Shown one piece after another: positions 1 to 8,269 of a DNA stretch of 64,000 nt. The translations under genes and the position numbers were made by a program. The notes below the pieces were generated by a model. It made no database searches. It saw nothing but the letters and a program-made list of their open reading frames with translations, and was not told the origin of the DNA. The stretch's first letter is position 1, and each line of letters starts with the position of its first letter. Origin of the DNA: Candidatus Chryseobacterium colombiense (lineage in GTDB: Bacteria; Bacteroidota; Bacteroidia; Flavobacteriales; Weeksellaceae). The stretch is taken from NCBI GenBank assembly GCA_029203185.1, contig CP119310.1:744001-808000 (forward strand), written 5' to 3'.

Positions 1-619
1 ACTTGGCAGAATGCATATTGCCGGTTGATCTTTGAATTTGCGGATAAAGATTACAAATATGAATATGCGGGAAATCAGAGAGTTCTCCGTGCAGGCATTC
101 CATCATTCCGCGGATTCCGAATTTTGCAGAAGAATAAGCGGCACTATATGGAGCGGGCATAAAACCGCCGATCGAGATATTATTGATAAGAATACCTTCC
201 TGCTGTTTCTTGAAAATAGGTAAAACACTATAGGCACCATGCATATAACCGAACAGATTCGTCTTTATCACCTGCTCGTTCAGCTCTATAGGAATTTCTT
301 CAAACTTTCCACTCGCCATTACTCCTGCATTGTTGACCCAAATATCAATTCTTCCGTTAAATTGTAAAGCTTTATTGGTGAGATTTCGGACATCTTCAGC
401 TATGGAAACATCTGTAGATACGGCCATTGCTGCTACTTCAAGATCCCTGCACAGGCTTACGGTTTCGTCCAGGCCTTCTTTTCCTCTTGCGGCAACTACG
501 ATATTGCAGCCTTCTAAAGCAAAAGCTTCTGCAATCGCCCGTCCTATACCACTACTTCCTCCGGTAATGACGACGGTTTTCCCTTTTAAAGTTTTCTGTA
601 ATAGATCTACTGATTTCAT
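1..619 (-). CDS. SDR-family oxidoreductase, cut by window edge
   Basis: This minus-strand frame is open from an ATG at 619 to the window edge, giving 206 residues; the C-terminus lies outside. It is a classical short-chain dehydrogenase/reductase using NAD(P)H. The N-terminal Rossmann motif TGGSSGIG lies near residues 19-26 and an NNAG motif follows near residue 90. A Ser and a YSSAK motif lie 13 residues apart, giving the usual Ser-Tyr-Lys catalytic set. Substrate cannot be read from the sequence. No partner gene is visible because the next genes downstream are off the window. The assignment to the SDR family is firm; the exact function is open. Confidence 0.9.
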   Translation of the reverse strand, partial: MKSVDLLQKTLKGKTVVITGGSSGIGRAIAEAFALEGCNIVVAARGKEGLDETVSLCRDLEVAAMAVSTDVSIAEDVRNLTNKALQFNGRIDIWVNNAGVMASGKFEEIPIELNEQVIKTNLFGYMHGAYSVLPIFKKQQEGILINNISIGGFMPAPYSAAYSSAKFGIRGMMECLHGELSDFPHIHICNLYPQIQRSTGNMHSAK

Positions 620-788
620 TTTATGATTGGTTTTTTGGTTTGATACTAGTAATCAACCTATTATTATGCCAAGAAGTATTTAAACATTATTCATCCTAAA
701 ACAAAGTAACAAGCTCTGATAAAAAGATTTTATTATTTTTTCTTAAATAATCTTAATTATTCCTAAAAAAATGAATGTCTAAAGTTTT

Positions 789-882
789 TGGCACAGAATT
801 TTAATAAGGATATATAACTCATGTTTAATTTGAGTTTTCATGGTTATTAGTTTTTATCCTCAGAATTTCTGAGGATTTTTTT
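789..882 (+). ncRNA. Putative small RNA, copy 1 of a two-copy family
   Basis: Seen directly: a TTTTTGGCAC box (TGGCAC at 789-794), about 23 variable bases, a 38-base core (818-855) identical to the core of copy 2 at 10850-10887 on the other strand, then a hairpin ATCCTCAG/CTGAGGAT (856-863 with 869-876) followed by seven Ts. The 3' end is a typical intrinsic terminator. The TGGCAC box followed 5 bases later by TTTAA resembles a weak sigma-54 promoter, which would start transcription close to the core; this is inference. Read on the minus strand, the same bases encode a 20-residue ORF (841 to 779) beginning MKTQIKHE. It matches the copy 2 ORF only for those eight codons, so an RNA explains the conservation better. 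It lies in the gap between the SDR gene and the 921-1418 gene. Confidence 0.6.
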
Positions 883-920
883 GTTTATCCCGGAAAACAG
901 GAAAGATAAAATGAAATAGC

Positions 921-1418
921 CTATTTCTTTTTTATCCCGATCATTCGTAAGGCTGTTCGGGTTAAATAGATCTCATCAAACGAAGTAAGTGATTCCACAT
1001 CCTGAAAAGATGAGAAACTAAGATCATTTTTATTAAAGGACAATTCGATGGAAGTATTATAGGTTGCAACTATTCTCACGCGGGAATAGCCGTTATAATC
1101 TACTTTAAAATCTTTAAACAGGCATTGTTGCTCTGCAGCCTGGTATATTCTGTATTCTTCAAATAAGGTAATATCATTTGTTTCTCCCTTGCTGTTGTGT
1201 TCAAGAGTTTTCCAAGAAGTGTAGTTTTTAGGTTCCTTTAAAACATTTCCTTGCTGGTCCACAGGAACAAACATTCCTAGGCGTAAAGGCTTTTTTAAGA
1301 AATTAGCATAGTTCTTCATCAGTTTTAATGTTTGAAGATCTGCATATCCTTCATGGGAATAATATTCTAAGACGAACGTAGTCATCGGGATCAGCTTATG
1401 AGACGCATCATGCTGCAT
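921..1418 (-). CDS. Hypothetical protein
   Basis: This 165-residue protein matches no family that I recognise. It has no signal peptide and no membrane segment, so it is probably cytoplasmic. It has a mixed composition with a basic end (IGIKKK). The first ATG is used here; a second Met at residue 13, before TTFVLEYYSHEG, is an equally possible start at 1382. The middle of the protein (FVPVDQQGNVLKEP) looks like a folded beta domain rather than low-complexity sequence. It faces the putative small RNA at 789-882, whose terminator could also end this transcript. It stands alone between unrelated neighbours, so context gives no clue to its job. Confidence 0.7.
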   Translation of the reverse strand: MQHDASHKLIPMTTFVLEYYSHEGYADLQTLKLMKNYANFLKKPLRLGMFVPVDQQGNVLKEPKNYTSWKTLEHNSKGETNDITLFEEYRIYQAAEQQCLFKDFKVDYNGYSRVRIVATYNTSIELSFNKNDLSFSSFQDVESLTSFDEIYLTRTALRMIGIKKK

Positions 1419-1585
1419 AGTTACAAGGTCATTTAAAAAAAATTAAAATTAATATTTTTATTCATTTTATCAAGTCTCATTGGTAAATAATAGTGTATTT
1501 ATTTTAATTTGTTGATTATTAATTGTTTGTTTTTGATTTTTTAGACTGTTAATGATCCGGATAGTTTCGAAATAAAATTAATCCC

Positions 1586-1593
1586 TATTTTTG
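1586..1593 (+). promoter_or_regulatory. -7 box of the cytochrome c peroxidase gene
   Basis: TATTTTTG matches the flavobacterial -7 consensus TAnnTTTG and lies 17 bases before the ATG at 1611. A TTTCG about 19 bases upstream is a weak -33 partner. Confidence 0.5.
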
Positions 1594-1610
1594 TTGAAAT
1601 TCATCGGAAA

Positions 1611-2780
1611 ATGAAGAATGTACTAAGCTGGTTTTTAGTTTTATTTCTTACTGTTTCACTGTTAAACAATTGTCTGAATAATAATAAGGTTCAGAAAGAA
1701 ATCAGCGGAAAAAAATCTTTCATTGCCAAGCTTAGGGAATTGTATTCTTCCGGAGATACTTCAAAATGGCCTGTTCCGATGCTGGATGAAGAGGCTAAAC
1801 CGTATTTTTCAGAAATTGGACATCTTCCAGAAATAGAGTTTCCGAGGGATAATACATATTCTCCCGAAAAAGCAGTGTTGGGAAAAATCCTTTTTTATGA
1901 TCCGAGGCTTTCAGGTTCTAATCAAATTGCCTGTGCTTCTTGCCATGATCCTGAATTGGGATGGTGTGATAATAGAATGATTTCTTTTGGACACGACAGA
2001 CAATTAGGAACTAGGAATGCAATGAGTATCTTAAACACGGCGTATGCAACTTCTTTATTTTGGGATGGACGTGCTGGTTCTTTAGAAGAACAGTCTCAGA
2101 TGCCTATTCAGGATCAAAAAGAGATGAGTGGGCATGTGGATATGGCAGTTGGAAAAATTGCTAAAATTAAAGGATATGAAACCCTTTTTGAAAAAGCTTT
2201 TGGAGATAAGGCGATAACAAAAGAGAAAATAGCCAAAGCAATTGCCACCTTTGAAAGAACTATAAGAAGCTTTCCAAGTAAATTTGACCGTTTCATCGAT
2301 GGTGAAATTAATCTCTTTACCGATGATGAAGTAATGGGATTACATCTATTCCGTACCAAGGCACAATGTATCAATTGTCATAACTCAGGATATTTTTCAA
2401 ATAATCGTTTTGAAAATATAGGAACCTCTTTGCTGGGCTCCGAACAAGAAGACTTAGGAAGATATTTGGTAACTAAAAAGCCTGAAGATGTGGGCAAGTT
2501 TCGTGTACCTAGTTTGCGGGAAGTTGTAAGAACCGGACCATGGATGCATAATGGATCTTTTACATCTTTAACAGATATTATTCAGATATATAATAAAGGA
2601 AACCCGGAACCCTATAAAAATCGGACTACTATATATAATGGAGTGGAACTGACTTCTCATAAATCTGATATGCTAAGACTTCTTGATCTGACAGATGATG
2701 AAATTGTACAATTAGAAGCCTTTATAAGAACATTATCAACAAAAAATCAGCGGATTTCGCCTCCCGTTTTGCCTCGGTAA
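1611..2780 (+). CDS. Di-haem cytochrome c peroxidase (MauG/CcpA family)
   Basis: This 389-residue exported protein carries two CxxCH haem c sites, CASCH at residues 108-112 and CINCH at 253-257, the spacing of the bacterial di-haem peroxidase family. Between them is the family signature region around TRNAMSILNTAY and LFWDGRAGSLEEQ (about residues 134-161). Family members reduce hydrogen peroxide in the periplasm using electrons from c-type cytochromes, or act as MauG-like oxidases. The N-terminus is a hydrophobic signal ending in LLNNC (Cys21), which could be an imperfect lipobox, so membrane anchoring is possible but unsure. The gene has its own promoter and terminator and is monocistronic. 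Confidence 0.9.
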   Translation: MKNVLSWFLVLFLTVSLLNNCLNNNKVQKEISGKKSFIAKLRELYSSGDTSKWPVPMLDEEAKPYFSEIGHLPEIEFPRDNTYSPEKAVLGKILFYDPRLSGSNQIACASCHDPELGWCDNRMISFGHDRQLGTRNAMSILNTAYATSLFWDGRAGSLEEQSQMPIQDQKEMSGHVDMAVGKIAKIKGYETLFEKAFGDKAITKEKIAKAIATFERTIRSFPSKFDRFIDGEINLFTDDEVMGLHLFRTKAQCINCHNSGYFSNNRFENIGTSLLGSEQEDLGRYLVTKKPEDVGKFRVPSLREVVRTGPWMHNGSFTSLTDIIQIYNKGNPEPYKNRTTIYNGVELTSHKSDMLRLLDLTDDEIVQLEAFIRTLSTKNQRISPPVLPR

Positions 2781-2796
2781 CAATATAAAAAAACAA

Positions 2797-2827
2797 AACC
2801 CACAATGATTACCATTGTAGGTTTTTC
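2797..2827 (+). terminator. Terminator after cytochrome c peroxidase
   Basis: Imperfect stem ACCCACAATG with CATTGTAGGT (one mismatch), 5-base loop, then TTTTT. It sits 17 bases after the stop codon. Confidence 0.7.
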
Positions 2828-3049
2828 GTAAATGAAATATATAATTAAGATTTGGGTGCTTACAATCTATAAATTCAAAATTTTGTCTTTATGTTTTATA
2901 AACTTATTTGTACAACACGTTGCAAATACTATGCCTGAAATCCCACAAATTTGTGATTTTTCGTAAAATTAATTGATGAAAGATTCTAACATGTTCATTT
3001 CCTGCTGGAAAAATATGTTGTGGCTTAATTAATTCAGGAGAAAAGAAGA

Positions 3050-4243
3050 TTATTTATGAGACGTAATAAGTTTTCCGGCTAGTAAAAATGCGATGAAAAG
3101 AGTAGAAGCGAGTAGGCTTACGAATATATTCCAAGAAGTGGCATGCAGTAAATATCCGGTGCCACTTCCTAAGATACTGGAACCGAAATAATAAAATAAC
3201 CAATACAAAGATGTAGCAGAAGATTTCCCGAATTTTGCACGAATAGCAACCATTTGACTTGCCATGGTGTGGGCAGAGAAAAAGGATAGGGTAAATAATG
3301 CTAAACCGAATATGACCAGATAAATATTTTTCAAATAGAAAAACAATAAAGAAGCAAACATAATTAAAATGAATGACTTCAGGATGTTTCTTTTCTCATA
3401 GTGTTTTGACAAATAGCTGGTAAGCATCGTTCCGAAAACTCCGAAAATATACATTAAGAAAATTAAGGCTATAAAATAGTGACTCAAAGAGAATGGTGGA
3501 GCTTCCAGCCGGAAACTTAAATAGTTATAGATGCTCACAAAAGTTCCCATAATAAGAGCAGCAATACAGAATAAAGATAAGAGAAAAGGATCCGAAAGAA
3601 ACTTTCTCATTTGTTTTATTTTTAAAGAATAATCTGTTTTTTGAGGATGAAAAAAACGAGAGCTTGGAAAAATCTTCCAGAAACTTAATCCTAATATGAG
3701 ACTTGCTATTCCAATAATCATAACGGCTGTTTTCCATCCATATTCCCCTGAAAGAATCGTTGTAGAAATTCTTCCGCTCATTCCTCCAATAGTATTTCCG
3801 CTCAGATACATACTAATAGCAAGTGCAACAGAAGATATTTCAACTTCTTCGGTAAGATAGGCGAGAGCAACTGCCGAAACCCCTGAAACTAAAAAACCTT
3901 TTAAAAAGCCAATCCCAATTAAAATTTCAAGACTGGGAATCCATGTAGAGATAAAAGTTAAAAGTGCGGAAGAAAGTAGGGAGAATACCATAAGCTTTTT
4001 TCTTGGATAGGCATCAGCTTTAAAAGCAAAGAAGAAAAGGCCTGTTGCCATTCCGATAGTAGTAGAAGATACCAGAAGAGAACTATTTCCCGCTCCTGCA
4101 TTAAAATATTCACTTATTAAAGGAAGAAGCGGCTGAAAGAGGTAAAGTTGGGCGAATACAGAAAGACCTGATAAGAATATGCCTATTTTAATATGTTTAA
4201 ATCTGGAGCTGTTCTTGCTTGCTTTTTCTAAGTTGCTCATCAT
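3050..4243 (-). CDS. MFS transporter
   Basis: This 397-residue protein has about twelve hydrophobic segments and the length of a 12-TM major facilitator. The order and sequence (for example FAQLYLFQPLLPLISEYFNAGAG at the first helix) resemble the AraJ/YnfM/NepI drug or metabolite efflux group. It should sit in the inner membrane and use the proton gradient; the substrate cannot be told. The start is ATG at 4243 or the Met directly after it. It is a single gene, divergent from the alpha-oxoamine synthase at 4490. The gap downstream (2828-3049) holds no gene and no clear terminator, only a short CACAAATTTGTG palindrome at 2944-2955. Confidence 0.88.
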   Translation of the reverse strand: MMSNLEKASKNSSRFKHIKIGIFLSGLSVFAQLYLFQPLLPLISEYFNAGAGNSSLLVSSTTIGMATGLFFFAFKADAYPRKKLMVFSLLSSALLTFISTWIPSLEILIGIGFLKGFLVSGVSAVALAYLTEEVEISSVALAISMYLSGNTIGGMSGRISTTILSGEYGWKTAVMIIGIASLILGLSFWKIFPSSRFFHPQKTDYSLKIKQMRKFLSDPFLLSLFCIAALIMGTFVSIYNYLSFRLEAPPFSLSHYFIALIFLMYIFGVFGTMLTSYLSKHYEKRNILKSFILIMFASLLFFYLKNIYLVIFGLALFTLSFFSAHTMASQMVAIRAKFGKSSATSLYWLFYYFGSSILGSGTGYLLHATSWNIFVSLLASTLFIAFLLAGKLITSHK

Positions 4244-4449
4244 AATATACTGTACCCAAATAATAGATTTGAAAATTACAAATTTCTTACTAATAAAAGT
4301 GGGTAGGTGTGATGAAATCTATTGATAGAACTGAATGTGGATTTAATTTTTAAAGTAAAAGATAATCTAAAAAGAAACAGTGCTGTGACTGTGGAAAAAA
4401 ATATTTATATATTTTTGTGAATTAAATATAAATATATAACTATAAATCA

Positions 4450-4457
4450 TATATTTG
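4450..4457 (+). promoter_or_regulatory. -7 box of the alpha-oxoamine synthase operon
   Basis: TATATTTG is an exact match to TAnnTTTG and lies 32 bases before the ATG at 4490. No good -33 TTG is present at the usual spacing, which may mean activator dependence; that is inference. Confidence 0.55.
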
Positions 4458-4489
4458 CAGTAAATAACTCCACAAACTAATAACTAAAA

Positions 4490-5746
4490 ATGAACATAGA
4501 TTTTACAACGGCAACTTTCAAAGATTTTGAAAATATTCCAGGTCTGGATATGATGGATCGTGCTGATGCCTATTATGACTTCTTAGATTATATGAAATCT
4601 AATGGACATCGTTATAGATTACAGAATAATACAGGATGCAGTTCGGTAATGAGTGTTACTGCGGGAAATACGACTAAAGAGTTTATTAGTTTTGTTACCA
4701 GTGATTACTTAGGCTTTACACAGCATCCTAAAGTAAAGCAGGCGGCTATTGAAGGAATTGAACAATTTGGTGCAGGTACTGCAGCGACTCCTCTTATTGG
4801 AGGATATTATTCGTATCACAAGGATTTGGAAGAAAAAATAGCTTCTTTTTTTGGAAGGTCGCAAGACGAAGCTGTAATTTTTACTACCGGATATACTGCA
4901 AATAGCGCCACATTACAGATATTGCTTCAAAAAGAAGATATTGCCATTGTAGACATGGGGGTGCATGCAAGTGTGTATGAAGGGTGTATTCTTACCAATA
5001 GGAAAACATTTCCGCACAATAATTTGGAAGCTTTAGAGCAAATTTTAAAGAGCTCAGAAAATAAATACCGTACCAAATTGGTAGTGATTGATGGAGTGTA
5101 CTCCCAGGATGGAGATACATCACCAATCGAAGCAATATATCAATTGGTGAAAAAATATAACGCCTACTTAATGATTGACGATGTTCATGGAGTGGGAATT
5201 TTAGGAAAAACAGGGAGAGGAACGATTGAAGATACTGGGTTACTGGATAAAATTGATATTATTACAGGAACATTCAGTAAGACATTTGGGAATCTTGGAG
5301 GATATGTTATTGCTAATAAAAAGCTGACTAATTTTATCAGATTTCAATCCCGTCAGCAAATATTTTCAGCAACAACTCCGCCTCCTACTGCTACAGGAAT
5401 CATTAAAGCTATTGAACTAATAGATGAAGAGCCGCATTGGCGTTTAAAGCTGTGGGATAATATCAATTATTTCAAAAAAGGATTAGATGATATGGGGTTA
5501 GATACAGGAACGACTTGTTCTGCTGTAATACCTGTTAAAATTGGAGATCCGCATATTACCGGAGATGCAGGGAAGCTTCTTTTAGATCGCGGAATCTATA
5601 CCAATCCGATAATATATCCCGCAGTAGCGAGAAAAGATGCTCGTATAAGAATGAGTATCACTGCAACACACGAAAAAGAGCATCTTGACAAAACGTTGAG
5701 TGCGTTTGAGGATATAAAAAATAAATTGCATATTGCAAAAAAATAA
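4490..5746 (+). CDS. PLP-dependent alpha-oxoamine synthase (SPT/KBL/CapA-like)
   Basis: This 418-residue fold-type I PLP enzyme belongs to the alpha-oxoamine synthase family (serine palmitoyltransferase, 2-amino-3-ketobutyrate CoA ligase, BioF). The PLP lysine is K264 in GTFSKTFG, and DDVHGVG (230-236) takes the place of the usual D-E/D-x-H. His159 is placed to stack on the cofactor. Such enzymes condense an amino acid with an acyl thioester and release CO2. In Flavobacteriia relatives make sphingolipid bases or, with cysteate as substrate, the sulfonolipid capnine. The neighbouring TetR gene, 5 bases downstream, would suit lipid control. Which amino acid it uses cannot be settled from sequence by eye. 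Confidence 0.85.
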   Translation: MNIDFTTATFKDFENIPGLDMMDRADAYYDFLDYMKSNGHRYRLQNNTGCSSVMSVTAGNTTKEFISFVTSDYLGFTQHPKVKQAAIEGIEQFGAGTAATPLIGGYYSYHKDLEEKIASFFGRSQDEAVIFTTGYTANSATLQILLQKEDIAIVDMGVHASVYEGCILTNRKTFPHNNLEALEQILKSSENKYRTKLVVIDGVYSQDGDTSPIEAIYQLVKKYNAYLMIDDVHGVGILGKTGRGTIEDTGLLDKIDIITGTFSKTFGNLGGYVIANKKLTNFIRFQSRQQIFSATTPPPTATGIIKAIELIDEEPHWRLKLWDNINYFKKGLDDMGLDTGTTCSAVIPVKIGDPHITGDAGKLLLDRGIYTNPIIYPAVARKDARIRMSITATHEKEHLDKTLSAFEDIKNKLHIAKK

Positions 5747-5751
5747 TAAAC

Positions 5752-6390
5752 ATGCCTAGAAAAGTTGTACAAGGTCCTATCAGAGATAAAGAAAAGACCA
5801 AACAAAAACTATTAGCCGCAGTTGGAAAAATTTTGAGAGTAAAAGGCTATTCAGGACTGAAAGTAAGTAAAATTGCTGCAGTCGCTGGATTTGATAAAAA
5901 ACTGATCTATGAATATTTCGGAAGCACCGATAAGCTTATTGATGAGTATATCAAATCTCAGGATTATTTGAGCAGAGTGAGCCAGGATAATGTGGAAGTT
6001 GACATTTCAGATGGCGGTAAAGAATTGTCTAAAATTGCTATTCTTAGCCAATATGAAAACCTGAAAAAAAATAAAGAACTTCAGAAAATTATACTTTGGG
6101 GGCTTTCTGAAAGCAAGCCTATCCTTAAGAAAATTGCGGACGAAAGAGAAGAAATGGGAGAGATGCTTTTTACTAATATAGTAGATCCTTATTTCGGTCC
6201 GGAGGATTCGGTAAGATACAGGGCGATTGCTGCGCTTCTTGTTTCCGGTGCTTATTATTTAAATCTTTATACAGGGCATAATGCCAGCAAATTCTGTGGT
6301 ATCGATTTGAAAACAGACGAAGGAAGACAGGAAATTGAAAAAGCTATCGCTGATATTATTGATTATGCCTACCAGAAAAAACAAAAATAA
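5752..6390 (+). CDS. TetR/AcrR-family transcriptional regulator
   Basis: This 212-residue protein has an N-terminal TetR helix-turn-helix (about residues 15-60, KILRVKGYSGLKVSKIAAVAG and KLIYEYFGSTDKLI) and an alpha-helical ligand domain of normal length. It binds DNA as a dimer and releases it when a ligand binds. The gene follows the alpha-oxoamine synthase by five bases and shares its transcript, so the likely target is that same operon, perhaps in response to an acyl-CoA or lipid; this is inference. No clear palindromic operator was found in the 246-base gap upstream of 4490. Confidence 0.88.
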   Translation: MPRKVVQGPIRDKEKTKQKLLAAVGKILRVKGYSGLKVSKIAAVAGFDKKLIYEYFGSTDKLIDEYIKSQDYLSRVSQDNVEVDISDGGKELSKIAILSQYENLKKNKELQKIILWGLSESKPILKKIADEREEMGEMLFTNIVDPYFGPEDSVRYRAIAALLVSGAYYLNLYTGHNASKFCGIDLKTDEGRQEIEKAIADIIDYAYQKKQK

Positions 6391-6467
6391 AACTATTGTT
6401 TTTTTGTAAGAAAATAATTTGTGGATAATTTGAAACCTTTACGCTTTCAGATTAAAACTTTATTTCT

Positions 6468-6475
6468 TATTTTTG
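6468..6475 (+). promoter_or_regulatory. -7 box of dnaX
   Basis: TATTTTTG fits TAnnTTTG and ends five bases before the ATG at 6480, so the dnaX mRNA would be nearly leaderless. The -33 partner is weak (TTTC at 6445-6448). Confidence 0.5.
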
Positions 6476-6479
6476 ACCA

Positions 6480-8179
6480 ATGGAAAATTTTATTGTATCT
6501 GCAAGAAAGTACCGCCCACAAGAGTTTGATACCGTTGTTGGGCAATCTCATATTACAGATACTTTAGAGCATGCAATCGAGGAAAACCAATTGGCTCAGG
6601 CTCTGCTTTTTTGCGGACCTAGAGGAGTTGGAAAAACGACTTGTGCAAGAATTCTGGCTAGAAAGATCAATGAAAAAGACGGTTCTGTTTCAGAAGATGG
6701 TTTTGCGTATAATATCTATGAATTAGATGCCGCGTCTAATAACTCTGTAGATGATATCAGAGAATTAATAGATCAGGTTCGCTTTGCTCCTCAGGTTGGT
6801 AAATATAAAGTATATATTATCGACGAGGTTCATATGCTGTCTTCTGCAGCTTTTAATGCTTTTCTTAAAACATTGGAAGAGCCGCCTGCTCATGCGATAT
6901 TTATTTTGGCAACCACGGAGAAACACAAAATCATTCCTACAATTTTATCCCGTTGCCAGATTTATGATTTCAAAAGAATTACCATTGAAGGTATTCAGGG
7001 GCATCTTAGGAATATTGCTCAGAAAGAAAGTGTGCAATATGAAGATGACGCTTTATACTTAATTGCTCAGAAAGCAGATGGAGCATTAAGAGATGCGCTT
7101 TCCATTTTTGACAGGCTTTCTACTTTTTCCCAAAAAAATATTACGCTGGCTAAAGCTGCGGAAGTATTGAATATTCTGGATTATGATCAATATCTTAATA
7201 TTGTTGATTTAGCTAAAGAAAATAAAATACCAGAAGTATTATTCTCTTTCAACGAAATTGTAAAAAAAGGATTTGATCCGCATATTTTTATTGCAGGCTT
7301 AGGAAATCATTTCAGAGATTTAATGATGGCTCAAAATGCCTCTACGATAGAATTAATAGAAGTCGGGGAGCAGACAAAGATAAAGTTTGTAGAACAGGCC
7401 CAAAAGTGGAATGCACAACAATTAATAGATGCTATTGAAATTTGTAATCACGCAGATATTAATTACAAAAATTCTAAAAACCCTAGGCTTACTGTAGAAA
7501 TCGCTTTAATGCAGTTGGCTTCTTTAACGGCTAATGGTGACGTTACAAAAAAAAAAAGTTCATAATATTAGCTCCGTTTCTTGAAGAAAAGCAAGAAGTT
7601 AGAATTCCAGTACCGGCACAACCTCAGGAAATAAAAGAAAAAAAGGCTGAAGCCGTCGTTTCTGTTCAGGAGGAAGAAAATGTTATCGTAAAAACATCCA
7701 AGCCATTATCCAAACGTCCTTCTACATCAGGGTTCAGTATTAATTCTTTTTTAACTAGGGAAGAAAAAGTAGAAGTAGACGAAAATGTAGCGGTAAAATC
7801 AGAAGATCTTCCGCAGCATCATTTTACCGATACTGATCTTCAGATGGAATGGAATCTGATGCTAAAACAATTACAGAAGAAAGACTCTTTCATTTTCAAT
7901 GCGGTGAAAACATTCAAAATGTTTAAATCAGGTGAAAATCAGATTACGGTTTCCTATCCTTCAGATTCTGCAAAAGTAGAGTTTGATAAAGTAAGCGGTG
8001 AGTTTTTCAACCATTTTAAAAGAAAAGTCCACAACTATTCTATCGAGGTTGAATATAAGAGAGACTTCGAAAATCTCAAGGTAGAAGTGATGACAAAAAG
8101 AAAAATCTTCGAAAAATTTATAGAAAAAAATCCTCTTTTGAAAGATCTTGATGATTTAATGAGGTTTGATTTGACATAA
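6480..8179 (+). CDS. dnaX: DNA polymerase III subunit gamma/tau, read through a -1 shift
   Basis: Clamp-loader ATPase of the replisome. Frame 0 runs 6480-7565 (361 residues) and holds the AAA+ part: Walker A GPRGVGKTT at 46-54, DEVH at 115-118, SRC at 157-159, and the collar domain. It ends KKKSS-stop just after an A11 run (7547-7557). The -1 frame continues without a stop from that run to 8179, giving a linker (FIILAPFLEEKQEV onwards) and a C-terminal domain like tau, about 566 residues in all. A short gamma and a long tau from one gene is known for E. coli (ribosomal slip) and Thermus (slippage on an A run). The four-Cys zinc module usual after Walker A is absent. A miscounted homopolymer or a real one-base deletion is the alternative. 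Confidence 0.88.
7547..7557 (+). promoter_or_regulatory. A11 slippery run in dnaX
   Basis: Eleven A residues followed by G. Frame 0 reads ACA AAA AAA AAA AGT TCA TAA; the -1 frame reads AAA AAA AAA AAG TTC and stays open. The frame 0 stop at 7563-7565 lies two codons past the run, the arrangement seen at programmed dnaX sites. Runs of this length also cause RNA polymerase slippage. Confidence 0.65.
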
Positions 8180-8193
8180 ATTTTATATATTTG
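8166..8193 (+). promoter_or_regulatory. Candidate promoter for the aromatic leader and DAHP synthase
   Basis: TTG at 8166-8168 and TATATTTG at 8186-8193, 17 bases apart, overlap the end of dnaX. A transcript from here would begin near 8200 and carry the small ORF at 8270. A second match, TTG 8279-8281 and TACTTTTG 8299-8306, lies inside that ORF and would give a transcript without its start codon. Confidence 0.5.
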
Positions 8194-8269
8194 TCAAATA
8201 TTTGAACGGAAAATCATTTTTCGACAACTATAAATTAACAAAGAATAGCTGAAAATAGACGCTTTAACA

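Noticed and set aside
779..841. 20-residue minus-strand ORF (and the 28-residue ORF at 10864-10950) starting MKTQIKHE as a conserved micropeptide
   Set aside because: Agreement stops after eight codons, exactly at the edge of a DNA block that also extends 15 bases before the ATG; lengths and later residues differ. A conserved RNA explains the pattern better, though translation is not excluded.
2944..2955. CACAAATTTGTG palindrome after the MFS gene as a terminator
   Set aside because: The stem has no loop room and is AT-rich; it is about 95 bases from the stop codon and no strong T-run follows on the minus strand.
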